Positions 24,688-36,000 of a DNA stretch of 64,000 nt are shown one piece after another. Origin of the DNA: Nymphaea colorata. Lineage: Eukaryota > Streptophyta > Magnoliopsida > Nymphaeales > Nymphaeaceae. The notes below the pieces were generated by a model. It worked only from the letters and a program-made list of their open reading frames with translations. It did no database searches and was not told the DNA's origin. The position numbers and the translations under genes were made by a program. Positions within the stretch are counted from its first letter, which is position 1. Each line of letters starts with the position of its first letter. The stretch lies in assembly GCF_008831285.2 (NCBI RefSeq), contig NC_045142.1:8408713-8472712 (forward strand), written 5' to 3'.

Positions 24688-26929
24688 ATGATGACGACGA
24701 TGGAGGTTTTCAGACGTCGGGTCTCCGTTGTTCCCCTTCTTTTGCTCCTCTGTGTTTGTATTCCGATGACAATGGCAAGAAGAGGAGGACAGGATGATCA
24801 GGAGGAGATGAGCAGCATCTGGAGCCAGGGAGGCGACATATTCGTGCTGCGGAGGTTGAAGAAGGTGTACAAGACGGAGGCAGGGGAGATGAGCGTGGTG
24901 AGGGGCGTGAGCAGTAAGGGAAGCCCCAGGGAGTTGCGGATCGGGTTCATCACCATGGAGCCTCGGTCCCTCTTCGTTCCTCAGTATATGAACGCCAACT
25001 TGATCCTCTTTGTTCGCAGAGGTAAATTATAATGATCTCAGTGGTCGTTTTGGGTTCATTTCATGATCTCTAGGCAAGCTATCTTGTTCATAAACTCATT
25101 TCTTTTCCTTTCATCTTTTCCATTAATAAATAAAAACTTTCACTTGGTTTTTCCGGTAAATTTCTTGATTGTACATCCAAAAAGTGCATGAATCTTCTGC
25201 TTTCTAGTTTCTTTTAAGTCTATACATTAAAAGCGGCAGACATAGAAGAAAACTTTCTGGCACCATCTAACCCTGCGTCTGCTGAACTTGTAGGCCAAAT
25301 GAAGGTTGGTTCGATACAGAAGGACGGTTTGGTAGAGAAGGAATTGAAGACAGGAGACGTGTACAGGATCTCTTCGGGCTCCACATTCTATTTGGAGAAT
25401 ATCAGCGAGGGCCAGAGGTTAAATATCATCTGCAGCTTGGACACAACAGAAGCTCTGGGCAGTGAGGTCCTTCAGGTGCTGCTGCAGTCTCTTCTGCTTA
25501 ATTCTTATGATGGTTGGTGGCAATTGATTCTAATTTGGTTCTCATCAAAACTTGCAGTCTTTCTTCATTGGAGGTGGGGCGCAACGACAGTCGGTGCTTG
25601 CGGGATTCGACTCCAGGATACTCTCTACCGCATTCAATGTTGGTGATACATAGTCGATTTCTTTAGTTTCTGAAAAACTAACACGCGTTTCCAGATTCTC
25701 TAATCTCGACCTGCCTAATCGTTTATGGCCGAGATATCGAAATTACTCCTAGGCTAGCTATTATGATTTGGCATGTCATAAATTCATAATACTGCTTCAG
25801 TGACGAAGATCCATTGTCAGTACTTCAATAACATGATTGGCAGACAATTCTGATATTTCTCACTTCAGACTTACGAGTCTGTTCTTAGATCACTTCAAAC
25901 CATATATAGTTTTTTTGGTAATGCTGATTCGCATATGGTGATGGAAGGTATCGGAGGAGGAGCTGAGCTCGCTGTTTCGAGGGCAGAAGGAAGGTCCCAT
26001 CATCTACGTCGAAAGAGGCAGGGACGAGCCCAGGACGTGGGAGTCCGCGATGAGACTCCGCCAGCAGAGCTTGCCCTCGCATCACCACCATGATGACGAC
26101 AGGGACGAAGATGATGAAGACCGGGACACAGAGGAAGAGGAGGAGGACGTGGTGGTCTGGGCGTGGAGGAAACTGCTGAGTGCCGTCGTAGGCAAGAAGG
26201 CAGATGGACGGAAGTCGGCCATGAAATCCGCCGCTGCCGCCGATACTTACAATCTGTACGAGAGGCAGCACGACTTCGAGAACGCGTACGGGTGGAGCGT
26301 GGCTGTGAATGAGAACGTCTACCCGTCGCTCCGCCACTCCGACATCGGCGTCTACCTCGTCAACCTCACCGCTGTACTGTTCTCCCTCACCAATATCTTC
26401 TCTGCTCTGCCCTTCCTTCACCGTTTCTTTGTATAGATGACGGCTAGATTTGCAGCTTAAAGAGCCAGTTTCTACAGTTTTCATCACATGTTCAAGGCTA
26501 ACTGGTGATCTTACGAGATGGTGGTGTTGGGTGCAGGGGTCGATGATGGCTCCCCACTTGAATCCGGAGGCGACGGAGTACGGCGTGGTGCTGCGCGGCA
26601 GCGGCAGCGTCCACATCGTCTTCCCGAACGGGTCGGCGGCGGCGGAGGTGGCGGTGAAGGAGGGCGACGTCTTCTGGGTGCCGCGCTTCTTCCCCTTCTG
26701 TCAGGTGGCCTCGAGGGGAGGGCCCTTGGAGTTCTTCGGCTTCACGACGTCGGCGAGGGACAACCAGCCGCGCTTCCTGGCCGGTGCCAACTCGGTGATG
26801 CAGGAAATGAAGGGGCCGGAGCTCGCGGCGGCGATGGGGCTGAGGCAAAGCGAGCTCGACCGCCTCGCGCAGGCTCAGCGCCAATCCGTCATCCTTCCCC
26901 CTTCGTCCCGCTCTTACGTCTCCGTGTAG
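24688..26929 (+). CDS. Vicilin-like seed storage protein (bicupin), five exons
   Basis: Exons 24688-25021, 25294-25475, 25558-25638, 25948-26373 and 26537-26929 join at GT-AG sites to give 471 aa. The start is the first ATG of MMTTMEVF. A hydrophobic signal peptide (about 8-31) precedes the protein. The first cupin domain (about 45-200) has GFITMEPRSLFVPQY, GDVYRISSGSTFYL and SFFIGGGAQRQSVLAGFD. The second (about 300-455) has YNLYER, GWSVAVNE, SMMAPHLNPEATEYGVVLRGSG and GDVFWVPRFFPFCQ. It resembles the Arabidopsis At2g28490-type vicilin-like proteins of storage vacuoles. Residues 244-265 form a loop of four His followed by about 17 mostly acidic residues, a hydrophilic linker common in vicilins. 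Exon 5 is distinctly GC-rich compared with its surroundings. Confidence 0.93.
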
Positions 26930-27451
26930 ACGCCTGGCGCATGGGCTTTCCTTTCCTTTTTATTGTACCCTCCTTTTTCTTGTTTGCGTTTTTTCTCTTT
27001 CAATTTTGTTTGTTATCTTTCTTTTTCTAAGTCAAGGAAATTTTGTTCTTCCTACGAATGAGATTCACATTCATATAAGCACCTCAAGTTTGGGTTGGAT
27101 CTAGCTTTTACTAGTGTTTTTCAGCTGATTAGGTGTAGTTGGATTTGGATTTAGATCTCGTCTTTTAAATTGACTCGGATTTTACTAGAAGTTGGGGCAT
27201 TTATAAGTATTCAGGTTGGATCTACATTGGATTTCATTTGGGTATTAACTATTAATCGGGTTTGGATTTCAAGCTATGTATTCAATCTACTGCTTGCTAA
27301 TTGGACTGAATTTCTTAGGCGAACTCCTGGCATAAGATCAACAAACTTGTTAACTGCATGGAACACAACTGAACTTGTTAGCAGGTCAGTGTTTGTCACT
27401 GAAAACAGGCTACGCTAATCTTCGTTTGGCTACTTTGGTAGTAGCAGGAAT
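26930..27451. other. 3' flank of the vicilin-like gene
   Basis: T-rich sequence directly after the stop codon fits a 3' UTR. Further on, TTGGATTTGGATTTAGATC-like units (about 27090-27260) resemble worn versions of the GGATTCGGAT MITE family. No gene seen. Confidence 0.5.
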
Positions 27452-28764
27452 ACTCTTAGTTGCAAAAAGCCCCTGACGTATACAGCTCTGGCGCTAATAT
27501 CGTGCCAGAGCTCGAACAGCTGCTGCTCTTAGCGCCGGTGAGAAATATACTCTGGCGATAGAATTGCGTCAAAAGACGGATCGTTAACTGGCACAATAGA
27601 CGCGCCACAGTAGGTCGAACCTGGCGTTTTGTTTATGGAGCACAGCGACACGGCTTCCCCATGGCAGGTGCGTGAAACAGATTCAAAAGCAAGCAAAAGA
27701 ATTAAGATTGCCCCTACCAGAAACAGCCTTCCTGGATCTCTTGTTTAACGAGCTTTGAAACTGAGAAAGAAAAAGCAAAAGGGGCACAGAAACGCACTTC
27801 CTCCAGTTTCTGCACTAAAAACACTCTCAAATCAACAGATAAATGACCACAGAAAACGCAAAAGAGAAGACAGACTCACCTTCTTATAGAAGCTAGGGAT
27901 TGCACCAGCTCCGCTATTCTTTTGCTGCCTTTCCTTGAAGATATGGAACAAGATCCTCTTCATTTCAAGTTCTGCAAGCGAAAAGAAAACCCACGCAGAG
28001 GAGAATCGCCATTCTCTTCTCTATTCCCAAATCAGATTCCGTATAAAAGTCCATTTCCTACCAAACAAGAACCAAAAGCTCATAAAGAATAATAAAAAAA
28101 CATCAGAGAACGGAGAATCGCCATTCTCTGCTGCATTCCCAAATCGGACGCCCTAATCCCTAGTCTCCATTCTCTGGTCTAATCCCAAACAAGATGCGCT
28201 AATCCCAAATCGAATGAGGAAAACCTTAAGCCCAAATCGAGTGAAGAAAACCCCAATTTAATCCAAGCTAATCAAAATACTAAAACAAAAAAACATCGGC
28301 AAGAAGAAGTAGACAAAGGGAAAGAAAGAGAACAAACCGTGTGCATGATCGACGGCCGCTGCCCTTAACTATGGGGGGAAAAAAAAAACTCAATGAAGAA
28401 GAAGGACAAAAGAGCGTTTGCGAGAAAGAGAAAAAGCCCTAAGTTGCATTTCTTTCCTGCCCAAAATGCAAGCACTTTGGCGGTAGGGGAAGATCGCCAG
28501 ATTTGTCATCTTTATCACTTTCTGAAGCAACGCCAGAACCCTGATACTGGCGCTATGGGTAGGGCAGGTGCCACGGAATATATCTTTGGCACAAGGTGAC
28601 ATAGCGCCAGAGCTCTCTCATCGGCGCTTCCTCAGCAGGCACCATATGCGGTTAATTAGCTGATCAATTGCGGCGGTGATTAATCAAGCGCCAAATCCTC
28701 TAGTAGCGCTAGCTGTACTTAGCGCCAGAGGCCACTATGAACAACGACGCTTTTTCTTCTAGCG
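27452..28764. mobile_element. Non-autonomous CACTA-like (En/Spm) element with captured host exon
   Basis: About 1.3 kb bounded by regions dense in the motif GCGCCA(GA) or its complement. Left side: 27487, 27532, 27552. Right side: about 28530, 28550, 28602, 28684, 28705 and 28720, with a further copy just outside at about 28783. Such clustered subterminal motifs in both orientations mark CACTA elements. Probable worn ends are CTCTTAGTTGCAAAAAGC (from about 27453) and GCTTTTTCTTCTAGCG (to about 28764), which resemble CACTA...AAAAAGC inverted ends. The middle is unlike the ends, is readable as host gene sequence on the minus strand, and contains the TON2 exon at 27971-27880. No transposase is present. 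The superfamily is an inference; a Mutator-like element is the main alternative. Confidence 0.6.
27880..27971 (-). pseudogene. TON2: Captured exon of TONNEAU2/FASS (PP2A B'' regulatory subunit)
   Basis: On the minus strand, 92 bases bounded by an acceptor (CTTGCAG|) and a donor (AAG|GTGAGT) encode, in one open frame, E-L-E-M-K-R-I-L-F-H-I-F-K-E-R-Q-Q-K followed by NSGAGAIPSFYKK. This matches the N-terminal part of TON2/FASS (the usual form is ELETKRILLEIFKEKQQK...GTIPSFYKK). TON2 is the PP2A B'' subunit that organises cortical microtubules and the preprophase band. Neither the next exon (KPEEGSISHRV...) nor the first exon could be found nearby, so this is an isolated exon with intron flanks, not a gene. 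It lies inside the CACTA-like element. Exon-bounded capture fits transposon transduplication. Confidence 0.8.
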
Positions 28765-30004
28765 ACAGAGATGAGAGTATTTTAGCGCCAAAATTATAAT
28801 GGCAATCAACAGCTATAGGTTTGTTTAGTTCAGAGAACGACTTTCACTAAGGCAAGAGAACAAATCATCACGAAAGAAGTGTTGCAGTGGACAACTTCTA
28901 TGCTGAAAAGGTAGGCTTGAACACGAGCCGGGGCGAGCTCGTGCTGTTGGCTCGACTCATAGAACTTTAATCTCAAGCTTAGCTCGAACTCGAATGTTTA
29001 TGCTGTGCCAATGACTAAAACGTAAACGTCCTTTTTTTCTCTCAAACCACGTATCTGATTGGACATGTAAAAAAAAAATGAAACTAAATAGGATTATGAT
29101 CTTACGAGATCAATCATTCATGAAAAAATACAATATAAAACCAAGGATAAAAACTACTTTTGGTCTAACTTCTAAGAAAATATGATCTCCAAAGGCTCAT
29201 ATCGTTAATTAACTGAAGAATAATGCACTGAATTCACGTTATAATCATTTTAGGAACTTATTCGACGAAGATAAAAATATTTTGTTTGTAATTTCTAGCG
29301 AGACCATTCCAAGTGCACCTCATTACTACAACAAGAGCCTCACATAACGACAACCTACCTGTCAGCTTACTTGATTCTTACAATAAACATGTACAAGTTC
29401 AATTTTATCTGCATTTTACAGGAAATAATCAAATAAAAATAAATGCATATAAAAACCACATGTCCACGACCACAAATATATGCATAAGAATATTATAGTG
29501 CAAAGATTAATACAAGTTTAAAAAAATATGTACTATCGATATGACATTTATTTCATGATATTTAACCTGCGGATAAGCACATTTATGTGAAACTAAAACA
29601 TAAACTGCACCTTTCTCAACCAGGAGAAATCCAGTCGAGCTTACAAGCAATTATAGTGATTATAGGCAGTCTTACATGTTTATTTGAGGGATAATCCATT
29701 ACATGTGCAAATAAAAAAAAAAAGGAATTATAACTGGCTATACTATAAATTAGATGCAAAATTACGTGAGAGTTTCTTCGCAAGCCAAGTTGCCATCTAA
29801 TTCATCAAAAAGTACTGCATGTATCCATATAGTAAATTACATAAATTTGAAATTTTTAAGTATCTTAGTTGCCAAAATAAACATCAACACATAAATGAGA
29901 CATCCATTAGTATAAAACATAAGAGTCAATTAACAAACAATTATAATAACAAAGAACTTGACGAACAAAGTTTGTTCAAGGCATACTTCTGTTAATACCT
30001 CATA
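28765..30004. other. Intergenic, no gene seen; GAGCTC-type fragment near 28.92-29.0 kb
   Basis: A fragment at about 28915-29000 (ACGAGCCGGGGCGAGCTCG, GCTTAGCTCGAACTCGAA) belongs to the GAGCTCGA-rich element family of 11.7 and 40.4 kb. The remainder is AT-rich with no similarity I recognise. Confidence 0.5.
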
Positions 30005-31500
30005 CATCAGACCACTATAATTTTTTTACTGAATCTCCTAAACAAACTAAAGTTTTCACCAACTTTGGTGTTAATCAAACACAACTATCATTAAGAATTC
30101 AACATCTTGTACTAAAAGCTTTTTTTGAAGCAACTGAAGTGATTGAAATTGATAATACATCACGTGTCATCTATGAAAGAATTTAGTAGTTAGATTTCTT
30201 ATCCTTCCTCCATTGAAAAATATTAAATGAATCGTCATCATCATACTTAATCAACCCATCTTCCAATAGATGTCATGCTCGGACTTGAAAACTTGAAAAG
30301 AAACATTCTCATCTTTACCTAAGAACTTAAAAACGACTTACATCTATTGCATCAACTATGATTAGTAGCACTATGTCCACTAGAAGAACTACTTCATATA
30401 GTAGAAGTAGAACTCGAACTATTGGCATCCACTGCATTTTGAGTTTCATTTCTTTTGACATAAGTCCAATAAAACTCTTGCAATATACTTTTTATCATTC
30501 CAACTTATTTTTCCTTTTCTTCTTTTGACTGACAATTTTTTGAGAAGAGAAATTCTGATCATATGAGTTTTATGGGTGGATCTAATATAGATTCAATGGT
30601 TATTAACAAGTTACTTGATTTAATTTCTAATATTTATCAAATTTTCTTCCATCATGATTGTTGTTGCTTTCAAAAATTCATCTTTATTTTCAACCTCTTC
30701 ATGTAATATTTCTTGAAAATCTTCAAATTTTAAGAAAAAATAAGTTTATTATTAAATAAGTAGACCCAAAGTTATAACATAGATCATGAAAAACCTAATG
30801 AAAATACATAACTGCTATTTTTTCTCAATCATCATGTCCAAGCAACGTGGATCTTTTTCATACTACATCTTGCAAAGACATTTTGCAAGCAAGTGTATTT
30901 TCTAACATAAAGTATTTAGAATTCTATCAAGTGGGTACATCTAAAATGAAATTCCTTATAATTGAATTTCCAACTCTCTTGCTGAAGCTGCAAATCTGAG
31001 TTTTGATGGTGAAACTTTGAGATACTTAATTATATTTCTAATGCTAATGATTTCATCTCTAATGACAATCAAACTATCTTACACCATCAAATTTAAGATA
31101 TGTGCACAACATTGTACATAAAAAGTTTACCTCCATATATAAATTTTTTGTCCTTTTTTTTTTCAATGTTCCCATTTAATTTTCATACAAGAACATTATT
31201 TGAAGATGCTTTGTCAACTGTAATGAACACGATTTTTCTTTTAAACTCCTATTTCGTAAGACGATTAGTAATGACAATTACTAAGAGGTTTCCAATATGA
31301 GGTGGCGCAACTTTAGTAAGATTAAGGATATGCTTTTTCATTCTCTTCTGTTTATCAATAAAATAAACTCTTAATGACATACACCAAAGTTGTTGATTCA
31401 ATATCCATATACATGTATTCAAAGCAATTTTATCGACATCCTTCAAAATTTCTTTCATTTTATCCTTTTTTGTCTTCATATAAACCTATTGCATCTCTTA
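30005..31500 (-). pseudogene. Decayed hAT-family transposase (RICESLEEPER/Ac-like)
   Basis: Minus-strand fragments in correct order: GLYEDKK and DKIALNTCIW...HILNLTKVAPPHIGNLL (31500-31250), the KASSNNVLV segment near 31215, VHILNLMV-DSLIVIRDEIISIRNIIKYLKVSPSKLRF (about 31110-30990), an EDGLIKYDDDDSFNIFQWRKDKKSNY block (about 30275-30195), and the C-terminal dimerisation signature RDVLSISITSVASKKAFST (about 30175-30115) with a closing LTPKLVKTLVCLGDSVKKL. This is the hAT transposase core and dimerisation domain. Several stop codons and frame changes interrupt it (for example after LNLMV and before the RDVLS block), so it is dead. The N-terminal BED zinc finger was not found; sequence right of 31500 looks unrelated. 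Ends and target duplication were not located. Confidence 0.82.
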
Positions 31501-32086
31501 ATAGTTACTCTTGAAACTAGCACCATGGGCTAACGCTACAAAAAGTCCTTTAGCTGACGTGTTTTCTTGGACGAAAATGATGCAACATACCATTTCTGGC
31601 ATCCTTTCTTTAGACGTTAGTGAATTTAAAGCCAGCCCCAAGCAGGCTTCGACGACGTTTTGTGGCGCATCAGAGAAAGTTCATCTTTATTAACCTTTCC
31701 CGTCCTGCAATAGAGAAAATCTATCTTTACTGAAGCGAAGGTAGCTAGTAAAAAAAGGGAAGGAGAAAAGGAATACAAAAAGAAAGGTGCAGTCTATGGC
31801 AAAAGAAAAGAATTCACTACAATAAAGTTACACGACAAGTAGTAGCTGTTTTTCTATATGAGAAAGTTGTTTCATAGTTAGAGAAGTGACTCTACTTGGA
31901 TACTTGATATCGAGGCATCCAATCATGCCACATATTGTAAAAACTTGTTCTCATTGTTGTATTAGGGATGTTTGAATTGCAATGTCCAACTTAAAAGTGT
32001 GACATAATGCATTTCATGCTGAGATTTCGATCAGGCAATGTAGTGAGTATGGTATATCGGTTTGATTACTGATACAACATATCTGC

Positions 32087-32125
<39 letters not shown>

Positions 32126-33000
32126 AAGGAGCTACATATGGGCAGGTGGGAGCAGTTGCCCACACCTTTTGAATTAAAAAAACGTTAAAATATGTTCAAA
32201 TGATTTAGAAAATGAAAAAGAGGAATATGAACCCTTATTGATATTAATAGCGACGAATTCAATGGACCAAACTCGGGACGGGCCGGACGGCTTTGAGATT
32301 TACAAAAATCTTGCTCAACATCTCAGAATCTGATATTGATATGCATTTGAATTTGGTTTCCTTTCTTTAAATCATATCTATGACATTTTGATTCTACAGT
32401 ACGTGCTAATCTCTCCTCTCTATAAGCAAGCGATGTATAATCAGGTTGGTTTGATTTTGAAGGGTGTTATCTTAATGGTATTGAAGACTGGTGCTTTAGA
32501 TTGATGGTTGTTGCTTTTGATGCTAATGTGGTTGGGTCTTAGTCAGGGGCGTGGGCTATGGCCCCACCTAAAAAAAAAAATTTACATGTAAAATTTGAAA
32601 AAAATTTACTTGTTATATATAAAAGTTTTAAAAAATGACATTTCGACTCACGTTGAAATTTAAAAAACTTTAATTCAACCTTACTCATGAAAGATTCTAG
32701 CTTTGCTTCTCGTCTTAGTCTCTCTCTCTCTTTCTTGGATTTAAATATTTTAAAAAATGAAGACATGAGTAACGAGGAACGGAAATAATGAATCAATTTT
32801 TCGTCCGGTATTTGGGCTCCCCTCAATAACAAGAGGTGGTATCTTCTAAAACCCCAAAAGATAATTTTGTGGAATGAGAACACGAAAATAAGTGACCGAA
32901 CACCCACAAGGAATTGGGTGACTTTGTTGGTCGCAAGAACAAAAAGCGACTTGGATTGTACATCTCGATCTCTTCATGATATTGCTATGATGGCTGTTGC
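31501..33000. other. Spacer between the hAT remnant and IRX9 exon 3
   Basis: No gene recognised. It includes (TA)n and (GA)n at 32087-32126, a GGGCAGGTGGGAGCAGTTGCCCACACC-like MITE end near 32140 related to pieces at 34.4, 51.8 and 62.9 kb, and a CAGGGGCGTGGGCTATGGCCCC end near 32545 related to 63.1 kb. The right end is probably IRX9 3' UTR and flank. Confidence 0.5.
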
Positions 33001-36000
33001 CTATGCTTGGGCTATCACACCGGAACCAGACAACAAGGGCTGCAGGCGAAGACGCCATAACATGACCTTGGTGCACCCTTCTGCTAGACCGCGAATCCTC
33101 GCCTCGCCCTCGAACACCAGCCGTCGGATGAAGCTCATCGAGTCCTGTCAACCACACATCAGCCAGATCACTTGGTTAACTATGTTAATTACAATTAACT
33201 GCACACAATTAGAAAGTCAGTTCAACCATGCAGATCCAATTTATGTATGTATGGGAGAACGGCCGAAGCCCCTCCCTCTTTCTTCTATCTCTACGGTTTA
33301 GAGCTGTTTTGAAACTTGGGTGGGTAGCGGTATATTCCTCAACTAGAATGTCACACATTTGGTATTTACAGTCTAGTGCAGTAGCGCCAACTTCATGACC
33401 TGGGTGAGTAGTGATATACTTGTCAACTAGACTGTTACACATATAGGGTTTACAGCCAAGAGAAGTAGTACCAAAGAGAATCAAATTGACGACTAGATTT
33501 CACTGGCCTGCCAATCCAACCAGCTATTAAACTTGGGCACCGGCCCAAGCCGCCATTGGGTACCCGGTACCCGGCCCAACTCAGGCTTTTGCTCGGGCAA
33601 AAAAAAAAAAGACGGGTCGGTTTGAAAATGAGTTTTTTAATTTTTTATTAATATATATTTATAATATTTTATTATAATTAATTATATTTATATGATTTTT
33701 TATTTAAAAATATGTTTTTAAATTTAATCGAGCCGAGCTCGGAGTCGAGTTTCAGATTCGAATTTTTCGAGTCGAGCCAAACCCAAGCCCAAGTTTTAGA
33801 TGTTTGGCGGCCCGATGCCCAGGCGTACCAACTATGCTATGTTTGTTGTGTCACCAGGAAAATATACTCAAAAGTTTTGAAGGCGTTTGAGTTGGGTTCG
33901 GTGAGTTCGTGTTTGGGGACAATAAAATATTGGACAAGGAGACTCCAATTAATTGTAGTTGTTGCGGTTCACCATCTAGTCATCCATTATTAATGCTATG
34001 CTTCTCAAAAGGAAATATTTAAAAGAAAAAAGCGTTGGCTTCTGGTAAAGAACAAAAGATAAAGGTTGGAAAATGTCACGAACTTGTACATTCATAGGTG
34101 CGTTGGAAGACCAATGGATTCGAAACCCCACTCTCGTTCCCAAAGAGTGTTTTTAATTGCATGTTCGGTGTTCTTAATAACTGGTTTAAAGAATTTAGTT
34201 AGAACAGCCGCAGCAGGTGGTAGAAGAGGAATCTCTGAGTCTTTGAGAGTTGTTCACTAGATCAAATCGCAACCTACCACTTTGCTCCATCAATTGAACT
34301 GTTCCATGGGACTGTCCTCCCAATGAACACAATGCGATTAGAATACAAGAGAACCAGAAGTGGAGGCAGGTGTGGGCAATTGCCCACACAGTCATGTAGG
34401 GAATTAATGAAGGCATGATAATGGGCGCTTTTGTTCATGGAAAAAAAATGTTATGTATATTTTGAAAAATTAAAGAGAAAAGGGAAACGTTGGAGTTACA
34501 AGATGTGTTAAAATAACATATATAGGATATACTAGGTGTAAGCAACTCGGATTCAGTTCAGATCCAGTCGGACTTGATTGGATTCAGACTTGGAGCCTCC
34601 TTCAGACCTCATTTTTTGAACCGAATCTGAACTTGGCTAGCATAAGATCCTATATTTATGTGTAACAGGTTGGATTTTATCTCATAGAGTCACATTTGGA
34701 TTTGGTTATGAAATTGTATTCTAAATATGAATATGGTTATTAATCAGATCTAACACAGAGGCAGAGCCAGAAATTTTTCATGACAGGAACCGAATTAAAG
34801 TTTTTAAATTTTGACTAGGGCCGAAATACCATTTTTCAAAAATTTTATATAAAACAAGTGAAGTTTTCTCAATTTTACATGTATTTTTTTTTAAATTGAG
34901 GTGGGGCCAGGGTCCAAGCGAGCCCTACCTTGGCTTCGCCCCTGCCTACACAAATCTCTGCTATCAAACAAGAGACTTGACCCAACTTAAAAGTTTTAAG
35001 AGAGATGCCCAGCGAGAGAGATGTGGATGAATCGTTGTAGATTATGGATTAGCGATCCAAACTTACCAGATCCAAATTTCAAGATCCCTAATTTTTTATG
35101 ATATCATGTACCAGCTGAAGGCAGTTGGCATTACTTAGCTAATTATCTTTTTTTCCAAACAACCAATGGGACCATGGAGTAAGGTAAAAGGAATAAAGAA
35201 AAAAGAGATGAGTTGGTATCACCAACCACAACCTCTCTAGGGCCTTTTTGGTTGTAGATTTGGGGAGTGAGGGCTGGATCTTTTTCATGATCCCAGTCTC
35301 CTGGATCTTTTCATGAATGAAAATGGATCAAAATCTGGATCTGATTGGTACCATGAATTTGATCAAATCAAATTCGGCAAATGCGGGACCTGATACAAAT
35401 CCAAACCATTTACATCCCTATAGTTCACCACTCCAATGACTCCAAACTCCTACATCAAATTCCTAGTCCTAGTCTTGTTTTTACCTAAAACCAGGGGTTC
35501 TTTCTTGCTTAATATGACTATGTATGATGAATCTTTCAAGTTAAAGCAAAAAACTAAGGCAACAAAATTCCAATTGAAGGGCACCAACCTGAGGAGCAGT
35601 GGGAGTGGAAGAAGGACGGCCCCATCTTTCAGGATCCCAGAGAATGGTGCTGTTGAATGCAAATGCAGATGTGTTTATGATGAACTCATTAGGAGTGTAG
35701 TTGCTGGTGTTCTTCACATCTGCATGCCATCCTACCACCTGCGCCGCGCCGTCGCAAACCGCTCCGGCGAACCCTATTTTCTTCTTGTTTGCATATATCA
35801 TGCCCACCGGCCATGTCCCAAAAACCCTGCATGGTTAAAATTTTCAGAAGAAACTTAGAAATCAAGATCTATACTGCTTAAGAGAAAAAGGAAGACAAGA
35901 GGTTGGTACTTTTGTCGTAGAAAACAGAGCTAGAGGGTATGGGAGTCGGACTCTTACTCAGTTTCTCTGATTTCATCAAAGAATTGCAGGTCATAGACGT

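Noticed and set aside
26498-27030. Long overlapping frames on both strands across vicilin exon 5
   Set aside because: They are shadows of the GC-rich exon; only the frame encoding the second cupin shows conserved motifs.
27880-28400. A complete TON2 gene on the minus strand
   Set aside because: Only one exon is recognisable; the next and the first coding exons were not found within the surrounding sequence.
33001-33144. Resemblance of the minus-strand VFEGEARIRG...GC segment to a LOB-domain protein
   Set aside because: The whole segment, its acceptor phase and its stop fit the conserved last exon of GT43/IRX9 much better, so it was assigned to IRX9.
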